Source: Psychrobacter sp. 28M-43 (GTDB lineage: Bacteria; Pseudomonadota; Gammaproteobacteria; Pseudomonadales; Moraxellaceae). From it: a stretch of DNA of 64,000 bases. The DNA is taken from the NCBI RefSeq assembly GCF_014770435.1, contig NZ_CP061739.1, positions 2,976,001 through 3,040,000 of the forward strand. The letters are read 5' to 3'. The notes below the pieces were generated by a model. The model ran no database searches. It was not told the origin of the DNA and was given only the letters and a program-made list of their open reading frames with translations. Positions 37,400 through 46,393 of this stretch are shown in pieces (positions within the stretch are counted from its first letter, which is position 1; each line of letters begins with the position of its first letter). Position numbers and translations under genes: made by a program.

Positions 37400-37996
37400 C
37401 TATTTGACGCGCGCGCGGTATTTTACAGCGACGGTATCATTTAGACCTACGCCTTCTAGGTCCCAACGTACCGCTTTATAGTATTTAAGCGCAACGTCTT
37501 GTAGTTGATTATCTACCTTGGTACGTAATGGCATACGAGCAAAGTTATTGCCATCTACACTGCCGTACGGGAATTCAGGAGCAACCGTTTTTAGTAGTTC
37601 TACCTGCTCTGGGATACTCATCGTAACGGTCATTTTACGGACGCGATCTGCATTGGTATTGGTAAAGTACCCCTGATACTCCAATACATTACCTGACTGC
37701 AAACGAGTATTGGTATCTACAGGGACAAGCACTTCTTGACCGTTGGCATCAACACTGACCAATGACGCTGTGATTCTGCTGTTAACGGCCTGAGCACTTG
37801 AGTTGCTGCTCTTATTGGCACTTGTCTGAATAGCCATTGAGCTATCAACCGCTTGCTCTGGTGTTGGCAGCATCGCTGAAGCTTGTGTGACTACCATTGC
37901 ACCGATGAGCGTACCGGCAACAACGTGAAATAAGCGGTGGCCGCTCCAAGCACTGAACGGGCTAGCAAACTGGTTACTTTTTTTCATGATTTTCAT
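37400..37996 (-). CDS. Exported protein with a DUF11-like beta domain
   Basis: The 198-residue protein has a signal peptide (a long basic lead, hydrophobic core VVAGTLIGAMVVTQ, cleavage near ASA at about 41). A Ser/Asn-rich linker follows, then a beta-rich domain. The segment LQSGNVLEYQGYFTNTNADRVRKMTVTMSIP and the closing DLEGVGLNDTVAVKYRARVK resemble DUF11-type repeats of bacterial surface proteins. It is probably periplasmic or surface-exposed; no anchoring signal is visible. Two ATGs (codons 1 and 4) compete for the AGGGA site, so the start is uncertain by three codons. The function is unknown. Confidence 0.75.
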   Translation of the reverse strand: MKIMKKSNQFASPFSAWSGHRLFHVVAGTLIGAMVVTQASAMLPTPEQAVDSSMAIQTSANKSSNSSAQAVNSRITASLVSVDANGQEVLVPVDTNTRLQSGNVLEYQGYFTNTNADRVRKMTVTMSIPEQVELLKTVAPEFPYGSVDGNNFARMPLRTKVDNQLQDVALKYYKAVRWDLEGVGLNDTVAVKYRARVK

Positions 37997-38385
37997 TATC
38001 CCTGGTTGATATATCGGTAAAACACAGATGGTGCAACTTAAGTTATTTTTATAATTTGTTCAACAGATAAAAAGCATTACGATGTATATAAGATATCGCT
38101 GTGAAATAGTTCATACAATCTATCAAACACATGAACTCATTTATCTAACCTGATTATCTTCGCTCAGCATCTGTAAAGCAATAGCGCTTAGCATAACAAA
38201 AAGCATTTGTACGTACATTAACCCAGTGTTTAGGTTGTGTATATCAGCGATTGGCAATCAGAATGCTTGAATACAGCTGAAATAAAAGATAGCTCATAAC
38301 CGCGTTTTTTGCTATGGTAAATCTTTAGCGTTAGGCATTTTTTTGCTGCGCCCCTTTTCTTATTCTAACGACTACTGCTCCCATT
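37997..38385. other. Divergent intergenic region before argA
   Basis: The 389 bp between the DUF11-like gene and argA are AT-rich. No open frame, RNA motif or strong hairpin stands out. It should hold the promoters of both divergent genes. Confidence 0.5.
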
Positions 38386-39708
38386 ATGACTACTAGCTCC
38401 ATGCCCCAGATCAACCCTGAATACGTCCATTGGTTCCGTAACTCTGCACCCTACATTAATACCCATCGCGGCAAAACTTTCGTGATCATGTTTGGTGGTG
38501 AAGCGGTCAATCATGCGAACTTCAGCACACTTATTCATGATTTTGCCTTGTTGCATAGCTTGGGTATCAAGCTAGTACTGGTACACGGGGCACGACCTCA
38601 AATCGAAAAGAACTTAAAAGACGCTAATATTGAATCGCCGCTACATCAAGACATCCGTATTACGCCACGTGCAGCGATGCCATCTATCTTACAAGCCGTT
38701 GGTGCTATTCGTTTACAGATTGAAGCTCAGCTATCAATGGGGCTAGCCAACTCTCCGATGTATGGTTCGCGTATTGATGCGATATCGGGTAATTTCGTGA
38801 CAGCTCGCCCATACGGTATCCGTGAAGGTATTGATTACCAAATGACGGGTGAAGTGCGTTCTATTGATGTAGAAGCCATCAAAAACAACCTACTTCACGA
38901 CCATATCGTTGTACTAGGCTCGATGGGCTACTCTGCGACTGGCGAAGTATTTAACTTATTAGCGGAAGATGTTGCTCTAAGCGCTGCCGTAGCACTTGGC
39001 GCTGATAAGCTTATATTCTTAGGTGAAGAAGCGGGTATCAACGACGACGATCGTTTATTACGTGAAATGATTCCTAATGAAGTTGATCGCTTCTTACGTG
39101 ATCGTGATCTAAATTGTGAAATCAATTATTTCTTAAACTGTGCAAGCTTGGCCTGTCGTCAAGGTGTCCATCGCACGCATATTATTTCGTATGCCAAAAA
39201 CGGCGCATTACTAGAAGAGCTATTCACACGTGATGGTTCTGGTACGCTGATTAGCCACGACCCTTATGAAGAAATTCGCCGTGCCAATATCGATGATGTG
39301 GTTGGTCTTATTGAGCTACTGTCACCTCTAGAAGAGCAAGGTATCTTGGTCAGCCGCTCACGTGAGCGCTTGGAGCAAGAGATTGATAACTATAGTGTGA
39401 TTGAGCGTGATGGTATGATTTTGGGCTGTGCAGCATTGCATACGCTAGATTCAGAGTCAGCGGAAGTTGCCTGTGTTGCCGTACGTCCTGAATATCGTAG
39501 TGGTAGCCGCGGCGCAGATTTGTTAGCGTTTCTAGAGCAGCAAGCGCGCAGTCATGGTTTGTACAAGCTGTTTGTTTTGACCACTCGTACCGCGCATTGG
39601 TTCGTTGAGCAAGGCTTCGCTGAAGTTGAAGCCAGTGCTTTACCTGAAGCACGTTTAGAGAAGTACCATAACGGCCGCAACTCTAAAGTCTTTCAAAAGA
39701 ATCTATAG
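38386..39708 (+). CDS. argA: Amino-acid N-acetyltransferase (N-acetylglutamate synthase)
   Basis: ArgA makes N-acetylglutamate from glutamate and acetyl-CoA, the first step of arginine synthesis, and is normally feedback-inhibited by arginine. The N-terminal two thirds are an amino-acid-kinase fold (FGGEAVNH, LVLVHGARPQIE, VLGSMGYSATGEVFNLLAEDVA). The C-terminal third is a GNAT acetyltransferase domain (VACVAVRPEYRSGSRGADLLAFLEQQA, LTTRTAHWFVEQGF). The 440 residues match classical ArgA. Start ATG at 38386 has no clear Shine-Dalgarno; a second ATG is at codon 6. It ends in a strong terminator shared with the converging FKBP gene. Confidence 0.96.
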   Translation: MTTSSMPQINPEYVHWFRNSAPYINTHRGKTFVIMFGGEAVNHANFSTLIHDFALLHSLGIKLVLVHGARPQIEKNLKDANIESPLHQDIRITPRAAMPSILQAVGAIRLQIEAQLSMGLANSPMYGSRIDAISGNFVTARPYGIREGIDYQMTGEVRSIDVEAIKNNLLHDHIVVLGSMGYSATGEVFNLLAEDVALSAAVALGADKLIFLGEEAGINDDDRLLREMIPNEVDRFLRDRDLNCEINYFLNCASLACRQGVHRTHIISYAKNGALLEELFTRDGSGTLISHDPYEEIRRANIDDVVGLIELLSPLEEQGILVSRSRERLEQEIDNYSVIERDGMILGCAALHTLDSESAEVACVAVRPEYRSGSRGADLLAFLEQQARSHGLYKLFVLTTRTAHWFVEQGFAEVEASALPEARLEKYHNGRNSKVFQKNL

Positions 39709-39772
39709 TTTATCGCCAACTTGATATCGGCTTTATAAGATCGATATCAGTCTGAGGTAAAATATTAATCGT

Positions 39773-39807
39773 AAAAAAGCCTTCATATAATTATGAAGGC
39801 TTTTTTT
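39773..39807. terminator. Bidirectional terminator between argA and the FKBP gene
   Basis: AAAAAAGCCTTCATA (39773-39787) and TATGAAGGCTTTTTT form a perfect stem around four bases, with A-run and T-run on either side. Confidence 0.94.
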
Positions 39808-39842
39808 AAGTTAAGTACCTAAACAATATTTGCTTTAGATAC

Positions 39843-40574
39843 TTATTTTACTTTTAATAGCTCAACAGTAAAGATAAGCGTGCTGTTAGGCTCGATACCA
39901 GCGTTACCCGCTTCGCCATAAGCGATGTCTGATGGGATATAGAACTCGTATTTTCCGCCTTCTTTCATCAGCTGTAGACCTTCAGTCCAGCCAGCGATTA
40001 CTTGGTTTAGTGGGAACTCAATTGGCTCACCGCGCTCATAAGAGCTATCAAATACTGTACCATCAAGCAATTTACCTTCGTAGTTTACTTCAACCACGTC
40101 AGTTGCTTTTGGTGATTTACCAGTACCTGCTTTGATAACTTTATACTGTAGACCAGACTCTGTTTGCTTCACGCCTTCTTTTTTAGCGTTTTCTGCTAAG
40201 AATGCAGTACCAGCGGCTTTATTTTCTGTCGCTTTGGTTTCCATGTCTTTAACAAACTGCTCTTCTTGTTCTTTTTGATAGTCCATCAATACTTGTTGCA
40301 TTTGCTCTTGGGTCAATGCTGATTCATTGCCTTCGTAGCCATCACGGAAGCCTTTTTCAAAAGTATTTAGGTCTAGATCTTTGACAGCGTCTTTATTGCC
40401 TTCTGCCATCATGAAACCTAAGCTATAACCTACTTTTTCACTAGCTGAGCTTTGTTCAGTAATGGAAACGCTTTGAGCGGCTGTTTCTTGATTGCCATTG
40501 TTGGTGCTACAGCCTGTTACTAACAACATAGCGCTAGCAAGTGCACTAACGCCTAAAGTAGTGATTTTTTTCAT
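39843..40574 (-). CDS. FKBP-type peptidyl-prolyl isomerase lipoprotein (FkpA/Mip-like)
   Basis: The enzyme catalyses cis-trans isomerisation of proline bonds in the cell envelope. A lipobox (LLVTGC, Cys22) predicts lipid anchoring. An N-terminal helical dimerisation domain follows (VGYSLGFMMAEGNKDAVKDLDLNTFEKGF, about 48-76, then a long Gln/Glu/Lys helix). The C-terminal FKBP domain (about 140-243) shows VEVNYEGKLLDGTVFDSSYERGEPIEFPL, VIAGWTEGLQLMKEGGKYEFYIP and LIFTVELL. The overall architecture is that of FkpA and Mip. A GAGAG ribosome binding site lies 8 bp before the ATG. Confidence 0.94.
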   Translation of the reverse strand: MKKITTLGVSALASAMLLVTGCSTNNGNQETAAQSVSITEQSSASEKVGYSLGFMMAEGNKDAVKDLDLNTFEKGFRDGYEGNESALTQEQMQQVLMDYQKEQEEQFVKDMETKATENKAAGTAFLAENAKKEGVKQTESGLQYKVIKAGTGKSPKATDVVEVNYEGKLLDGTVFDSSYERGEPIEFPLNQVIAGWTEGLQLMKEGGKYEFYIPSDIAYGEAGNAGIEPNSTLIFTVELLKVK

Positions 40575-41030
40575 AAAGTACTCTCTAATTGTAAGAATAG
40601 TGGCGAGATGTCACATTCCTCTATAATAACAAATCTTAGTTTTGGGAACCACGCTTTGCACGAAATTATCGGGTCAATGTATAGTCTATGTTAATATCTT
40701 CTATCATAATAACAAGTTATCACACAAATATAGTAACAGGTAAAGCTTTCTGTCTTTAAATCCATCAATACATCAGCTAAGCTGAATTAGTTAAGGAGAT
40801 AAGTAACCGAGCGTTAATTTTTATCAAAAATAAGCAGATATCGATAGCGAAGTCACTGTAATATAAATAAGAGATACTGCTGATAATAGTTTATGCTCAA
40901 AAACGATAATATCTCTATATAACTGATTCTAAAAATACTATTTATGACAACCATCTGTATGTCTTGCTCACTAATCGCTGTATGAACATTGTTTTTGGCG
41001 AGTTATATAAGATGCTTCAAGGAGGATAAG
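40575..41030. other. Divergent intergenic region before the channel gene
   Basis: The 456 bp are AT-rich. I see no gene, RNA or strong hairpin. The only clear signal is AAGGAGG at 41018-41024 (ribosome binding site of the downstream gene). Confidence 0.5.
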
Positions 41031-42695
41031 ATGAACCCAATGTATACATCTTTTAACGGCTATCTCGGTGGACCTATCGGTTCCATCATTGGTGCTATTT
41101 TGATATTCGTTATTGGTTGGCTAGTAGCCCTTGGTATCGCAGCACTGGTACGCGGCGTACTCTCTAAAGTTAATCTCAATCAGCGTATGAACTCTTCAAC
41201 TGGTAAGACCTACGACCTTGAAGGTATCATCTCCAAAATTGTTTTCTGGTTTATTTTCATCATTGCTATCTCAGGTGCACTTAGCCAATTAAACTTAAAC
41301 TCTATCTCAGCACCATTCGCAAATATGGTTAATCAAGTATTGGCATTTATCCCTAATCTTATCGGCGCTATCGCACTTGGTGTGATTGGTTGGGTCGTGG
41401 CTACTGTTGCACGCACAGCGATCAACGCTGCACTCGCAAAAACCTCTATGGATGAGCGTTTAAGTGCACAAGCTGGTGTAAAACCAATGAGCAGTACGAT
41501 TGCTGATATGGTTTACTGGTTCATCTTATTGGTTGTGTTGACCATGGTACTTGGTCAATTAGAGCTTGATGGTTTGTTTGCACCACTGACTAATATGGTC
41601 GACAAAATCTTTAGCTTCATCCCTAATATCTTGATTGCTGGTGTGGTCTTCGTCGTTGGTTATATCATTGCCAAAGTCGTACGCGGCATCGTAACCAACC
41701 TTGTTTCTACTTTTAATGTACAAGAATTGGCGTCAAAAGCAGGTTTAAGTGAGCAAAACAGCTTACCTAACATTGCAGGTTCATTAGCATTTCTTGTGGT
41801 TATCATTCCAACCATTATTGCTGCTTTAAACGCATTGAAAATCGAAGTAATTGCTCGCCCTGCGACCAATATGCTTAACAAAATCATGGAAGCATTGCCA
41901 AACATCTTTATGGCAGTCGCTATCCTAGTAGTAACTTTCTATGTTGTACGTATGGTTGCCAACATCATTAAAGGTTTGATCGAGAACACTCAAATCAATC
42001 AATTGCCTGCGAAAGTTGGTCTACAAGAAACCATGGGTGATAAGAAAATCTCTGACCTAGTTGGTTATGCGATTATCTTCTTCGCTATGCTATTTGCCGC
42101 TATCGCAGCTGCTGACTTGTTAGGTTTCGAGCCTATCTCAGCTATTATTACGATGTTTATCGCATTCGGTGCAAACATCATCCTAGGCGCAATTATCCTA
42201 TTTATCGGATTCTGGCTTGCCAATATCATTGCAGGTGTGGTTGAACGTTCTGAGCAAGGTTCACAATTCCTAGCAAACATCGTACGTGTATTAATCATGG
42301 GCCTAGTATTAGCAATGGGTCTAAAAGCGATGGGTATTGCCGATTCAATCGTTAACTTAGCATTTGGTCTAACACTAGGTGCGGTAGCCGTTGCCTTTGC
42401 TCTATCATTTGGTCTTGGTGGTCAAGAAGCTGCAGCTCGCTTCCTACGTAAAATGCAGGACAAGATGGACCATGAACGTACTGAAGCGAAAGCAAAATCT
42501 GCGCTACAGCCAAGTTCATCAACTCAAGAAAAGGTTGCTGATTCAGTTCGTGAAAACACGCCATCTGCTGCTAGTACACCTACCACTGATTTACGTACCG
42601 ATGTAGTTGATACACCACGTGTTGATACTAATGACATCTACAACAGTGATGACGTACTTCCTGGTAGCGGTCTCAATGACGATATCAATAAATAA
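41031..42695 (+). CDS. Conserved TM-helix-repeat protein, putative mechanosensitive channel
   Basis: This inner-membrane protein of 554 residues is built from four to five diverged copies of a TM-helix pair. Each copy follows the pattern N-M-x(3)-hydrophobic-I-P-N followed by a long helix and a short amphipathic stretch. Examples are NMVNQVLAFIPNLIGAIALGVIGW, NMVDKIFSFIPNILIAGVVFVVGY and NMLNKIMEALPNIFMAVAILVV. This is the TM_helix family (like Pseudomonas CmpX), related to MscS channels; a GLGGQ motif near the end of the membrane part recalls MscS TM3. The C-terminal ~75 residues are a polar Thr/Ser/Asp tail. AAGGAGG sits 6 bp before the ATG at 41031, which decides the start over 40989. The channel role is inferred. 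Confidence 0.85.
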   Translation: MNPMYTSFNGYLGGPIGSIIGAILIFVIGWLVALGIAALVRGVLSKVNLNQRMNSSTGKTYDLEGIISKIVFWFIFIIAISGALSQLNLNSISAPFANMVNQVLAFIPNLIGAIALGVIGWVVATVARTAINAALAKTSMDERLSAQAGVKPMSSTIADMVYWFILLVVLTMVLGQLELDGLFAPLTNMVDKIFSFIPNILIAGVVFVVGYIIAKVVRGIVTNLVSTFNVQELASKAGLSEQNSLPNIAGSLAFLVVIIPTIIAALNALKIEVIARPATNMLNKIMEALPNIFMAVAILVVTFYVVRMVANIIKGLIENTQINQLPAKVGLQETMGDKKISDLVGYAIIFFAMLFAAIAAADLLGFEPISAIITMFIAFGANIILGAIILFIGFWLANIIAGVVERSEQGSQFLANIVRVLIMGLVLAMGLKAMGIADSIVNLAFGLTLGAVAVAFALSFGLGGQEAAARFLRKMQDKMDHERTEAKAKSALQPSSSTQEKVADSVRENTPSAASTPTTDLRTDVVDTPRVDTNDIYNSDDVLPGSGLNDDINK

Positions 42696-42723
42696 GTATT
42701 TTTGATTGTTTAATTTAGATACG

Positions 42724-42751
42724 AAAAAGACAGCCTAGGCTGTCTTTTTTT
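42724..42751. terminator. Terminator after the channel gene
   Basis: AAAAAGACAGCC (42724-42735) and GGCTGTCTTTTT form a near-perfect palindrome with a TA centre and T-run. It can act on both strands and may also stop the converging minus-strand gene. Confidence 0.9.
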
Positions 42752-42823
42752 ATGTCAGTAAATATATTAATAAATCCATGGTTCTTCTTATTAATAAACG
42801 GGTAGAAAGCTAACTACGTCTAT

Positions 42824-44314
42824 CTACTGCTTATCTTTTCGCGCTGGAATTGTTAAGCTCATCTGTACTTGAGGCAATTTTTCTTTTTGCGCCTTCACAG
42901 GTTTACTATCTTCTACGCTACTAGCAGGTGTCGTACTTTTCTTATCTAATTCTTGTTGTTTTAGTTTCTGCATTTGCTTAGTAAGTTGGCGCTCCCTTTG
43001 AGTCATTGCATCAACTGGCTGAATCCACAAATCAATATCGAAAAAATTCTCATTATTCTCAGTGATAAAGTCGATACCAAGCACAACTACATGATGTAGT
43101 TCAATAATTGGCAAACGTGTGGCAATGTCCTGTGCAATCTTTGCTAGCTTTGGTTGGACAGCGGCTTTGCTATTAGGACCCTTTGACTCCTGACCATAAA
43201 AAACCAGCACATAATGACGGCCCAAACTTTCATAAGAATGTTGATGTACGACGTAGCCATCTTTTTGCAGTGCTGCGCTTTGTTTAGGGTGTCTATATAG
43301 CGTACGAATAAGCTCGTGACGTGAAAACAAAGACTCATCTAGTAGTTGTTGTTGCCAGTGAGCTAGCGGTGTTTCTGTCTGTTCGTCATTATTAGTTACG
43401 TGCTTTTTACCATACGTATCTATCATCTGCATACTTAGCTGAGACCATATCGTGGCCGCTTGTATCATATGCTGATGGTACATCTGAGCAGTTGAACTTT
43501 GGTTCTTGTAGGCAAGCGTGATGGCGACCAATGCTGAGTTAGGTTCGTCTTGTACTTCATTTTTGATGAGCGCATTATCAACTACAATAGCAGGAGCAAA
43601 CAGGTCTGGGCTTCGTAAGAAGCGCTCAACCAAAGCGTCTTCCGATTCAAAACTTGGGATATGGTTTACGGCCGATTGCTGCAGCTGCTCCAGATGATAA
43701 GCTAAGAAACGCCATAATTCACATGGGGTGCGTACTGCTGCTGCTATCGAATACCAGTCATCCCAGCTAAAGACTTGCAGCTGCTGCATGCTTTCGCTCA
43801 TGTCGACAACCAAGTCTTCTAAAAAATAACGAACCCCAAAATTGTGTTTAAGTCGTTGTAGAGCACTGTTTAAATTATTTGCACTGTCATTGTTATCATC
43901 TTGATTAAGACTGCTACTTCCTCCGACAAGCTGAATGTCAAAAATCATAGCTTCATAACCAGCTAAGGCATTTTCTTCATTTTGAGACGATAATGACTTG
44001 TACCATGTAAGTGCTGACTTTACCGCAGTCATACGTACAGCCTTAATATCAACTGATTCTGTATCATAGGGTAGATATAGTGTCAGCTCCAATAGCTGCA
44101 GCTTGCCAAGTGGCAACTGATACTGGTAGTGACGAGCGATATACTGAGCATTGTACTCATGTTCAATCGTATGCATACCTGCTAGAGTCACTGCCATAGC
44201 ATCTGCTTGTAAATAACTGACTAGCTCCGTCGTCAGATAGCCCCAGTCGGGCATAGTAGTAATCGAATGGGACACAAGTTCCAACCTTCTATTATCGTAT
44301 GATGAATATTGCAC
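42824..44314 (-). CDS. Large protein of unknown function
   Basis: I do not recognise a family for this 496-residue protein. It has no signal peptide or membrane helix. The composition is rich in Leu, Gln, Ser and His, with many Trp and Tyr in the central part. An acidic Asn/Asp linker (DDNNDSANNL, about 138-147) separates an N-terminal domain from the rest. The last ~60 residues form a Gln/Lys coiled-coil-like stretch (RERQLTKQMQKLKQQELDKK) and a basic end. A VVVLGIDFITENNENFFDIDLWIQP segment looks like a folded core. The frame opens at a GTG (44314). A second GTG at 44275, with AGAAGG 9 bp upstream, is also plausible. It stands alone between two terminators and the SDR gene. Confidence 0.75.
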   Translation of the reverse strand: MQYSSYDNRRLELVSHSITTMPDWGYLTTELVSYLQADAMAVTLAGMHTIEHEYNAQYIARHYQYQLPLGKLQLLELTLYLPYDTESVDIKAVRMTAVKSALTWYKSLSSQNEENALAGYEAMIFDIQLVGGSSSLNQDDNNDSANNLNSALQRLKHNFGVRYFLEDLVVDMSESMQQLQVFSWDDWYSIAAAVRTPCELWRFLAYHLEQLQQSAVNHIPSFESEDALVERFLRSPDLFAPAIVVDNALIKNEVQDEPNSALVAITLAYKNQSSTAQMYHQHMIQAATIWSQLSMQMIDTYGKKHVTNNDEQTETPLAHWQQQLLDESLFSRHELIRTLYRHPKQSAALQKDGYVVHQHSYESLGRHYVLVFYGQESKGPNSKAAVQPKLAKIAQDIATRLPIIELHHVVVLGIDFITENNENFFDIDLWIQPVDAMTQRERQLTKQMQKLKQQELDKKSTTPASSVEDSKPVKAQKEKLPQVQMSLTIPARKDKQ

Positions 44315-44570
44315 ATGCCAGCTCGTAATAAAAACATGATTATCGCGTATTACAAATATTTGAATGATGCAAAATTATGCTACATAAGCACTATCAGAGA
44401 CAGTCGCTTTCAAAGCGATCACTTGTTATGATGATATCAAAGCAGTATTGCTTGCGTGCAAGTTTATGGATGACAAACTGTACTTAGTTGTATTTATCGA
44501 AACCGTAGTCATTGAAATGTTAATCATCGAATTTTTAATGACTATTATATAATAATAAGGATTAAACATT

Positions 44571-45353
44571 ATGAAGCGTTTTAAAGAAAAGACCGTCGTT
44601 GTAACGGGTGCAGGTTCTGGTATTGGCCGTGCAACTGCCATTCGCTTTGCTGAGGAAGGCGCTAGTGTGGTTCTAGTAGGACGTACGGCAGCAACACTAG
44701 AAGAAACTGCCAAAGAGTTGCCGCAAGATCGTACCTGGATTCATACCGATAATTATCTCATTATTACATGCGACATCAGTGTCCAAAGCCAAGTACAAGA
44801 GATGGTTGAGCGCGCTATCGACAAATTCGGCAAGATTGATATCTTGGTAAACAATGCTGGCAAAGCAACTCAAGGTAAGATCACAGAATTATCTGCTGAT
44901 GATTGGCGCTCTGCTATCGATGTGAATCTAAATGGGACTTTTTACGTCTCTCAAGCGGCTATGCCTCACTTAATTGCATCAAAGGGTAATATCGTCAATA
45001 TCTCATCGCTCTCAGGTGTAGGTGGTGACTGGAACATGGCTGCCTACAATGCCGCTAAAGCGGGTGTGACCAATTTGACCCGCACATTGGCATTGGATCA
45101 TGGTTCAGATGGTGTTCGCGTCAATGCGGTTAATCCAAGCGTCACCAAAACCGATATGACTACGGCTATCCAAGACAATGAATCTAAGACGGATAAATTC
45201 TTAGCTCGCTGTCCGCTTGGACGTTTGGCAACCCCAGAAGATATCGCCGCTGCCATTACCTTCTTAGCAAGTGATGATGCTTCTATGATTACTGGTGTCA
45301 ATCTACCTGTAGACGGCGGTGTTAGTGCCTCTAACGGCCAACCACAGTTCTAA
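44571..45353 (+). CDS. Short-chain dehydrogenase/reductase (SDR)
   Basis: This is a classical SDR of 260 residues: cofactor motif TGAGSGIG at 12-19, NNAG at 94-97, catalytic Ser145/Ser146 with Tyr159 and Lys163 (YNAAK), and the C-terminal DGG. An Arg at 38 in the VGR motif suggests NADP(H) preference. Family members act on sugars, steroids, acyl chains or alcohols, and the substrate is not deducible. AAGGA is 9 bp before the ATG. It is a single gene closed by a strong terminator. Confidence 0.9.
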   Translation: MKRFKEKTVVVTGAGSGIGRATAIRFAEEGASVVLVGRTAATLEETAKELPQDRTWIHTDNYLIITCDISVQSQVQEMVERAIDKFGKIDILVNNAGKATQGKITELSADDWRSAIDVNLNGTFYVSQAAMPHLIASKGNIVNISSLSGVGGDWNMAAYNAAKAGVTNLTRTLALDHGSDGVRVNAVNPSVTKTDMTTAIQDNESKTDKFLARCPLGRLATPEDIAAAITFLASDDASMITGVNLPVDGGVSASNGQPQF

Positions 45354-45386
45354 ATTGTTAAGCTGATAGACATCCAAATATTATTC

Positions 45387-45425
45387 AAAAAAAGCCCCTG
45401 ATATGATCATATCAGGGGCTTTTTC
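45387..45425. terminator. Terminator after the SDR gene
   Basis: The palindrome spanning 45393-45420 (AGCCCCTGATATGA and its complement) is perfect over 14 bp per arm, flanked by an A-run and five T. Confidence 0.93.
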
Positions 45426-45532
45426 AACATCAATTATCAGAACTTAGTCGTAGGTGGCTGTTAGCCTGCGTACCCGCAATACAACCAGTTCTGTTGACTT
45501 AACTAATTGAACTAATATTTATACTATTTGGC

Positions 45533-46267
45533 TTATTCAGCTGCATTATTGATGTCTTGTAGTGGCTGCGACAAACGCTCAAGGTGTCTTGGTAGGACCC
45601 CTTTATACTGAGAATATATTTTTGGTAAATCCGCTTCGATATCACCCGTAGGATAAACCAGCGACATAAACCGTATTTCTTTAGTATTATAGTCCATCGC
45701 TACTGGCAAAATCGGTACACCAGCACCCACCGCTAAATAATAAAAACCTGTCTTCCACGACTCAGTATATTGCCGTGTCCCCTCTGGCGATAACCCCAGA
45801 AATAATGGTTCACCAGTTTTGAACTTATCAATACTGGCTTGCAGTACAGAGCCTTTATTACCACGATCGATAGGAATAACCCCTATCCAATTTAATAATT
45901 GCGCAAATACAGGCACTTTAAATAGCGTGTGCTTGCCCATAATACTGATTTTGATATCTAATGCAAAAAGACTTGGAATCGCATAAATACCATCCACATT
46001 AGAAGTATGTGGTAGAGCAAGCACTACAGCTTGTGAAATATTTGGAATCTCGCCTACCGTACGCCAACCTGACGCCTTTAACAGCGCGGATGCAATAACA
46101 GGCGCAAACTTGTTACCACGCTTTGGAACCTTGTCTCCCAAATGCTTTTTGCTAAGTTTTGGGAGTACTTTGGAGCGCGCAGGTTTAGAAACAACAGACT
46201 TAGAACGGTTAAAAATCTTCGGTATCATGACAGCACAATATAATGAAAGGTACTGACATAATACCAT
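45533..46267 (-). CDS. PlsC-like 1-acylglycerol-3-phosphate acyltransferase family protein
   Basis: The 244-residue protein has the acyltransferase blocks of the PlsC family: HTSNVD (HX4D), IGVIPIDRG, LGLSPEGTRQYTESWKTGFYYLA and GVPILPVAMD. These enzymes transfer acyl chains to lysophosphatidic acid or related acceptors at the inner membrane. The substrate may differ from canonical PlsC because this subgroup lacks an obvious N-terminal membrane helix. A basic N terminus (Lys/Arg-rich, about 15-50) could bind the membrane. The start may be codon 14 (ATG at 46228); neither candidate has a strong ribosome binding site. It lies downstream of parE, 126 bp apart. Confidence 0.87.
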   Translation of the reverse strand: MVLCQYLSLYCAVMIPKIFNRSKSVVSKPARSKVLPKLSKKHLGDKVPKRGNKFAPVIASALLKASGWRTVGEIPNISQAVVLALPHTSNVDGIYAIPSLFALDIKISIMGKHTLFKVPVFAQLLNWIGVIPIDRGNKGSVLQASIDKFKTGEPLFLGLSPEGTRQYTESWKTGFYYLAVGAGVPILPVAMDYNTKEIRFMSLVYPTGDIEADLPKIYSQYKGVLPRHLERLSQPLQDINNAAE

Positions 46268-46393
46268 TAAGCCTTTGTGGCTAGGCTAAATTTTGCGTGC
46301 TTTTATTATGTGATAGATTGTTTAACCATAAATATAAGTAATGACCTATTTCGATATTTTGCACACATATTTCTTTAAATTCATTGCTACTTG

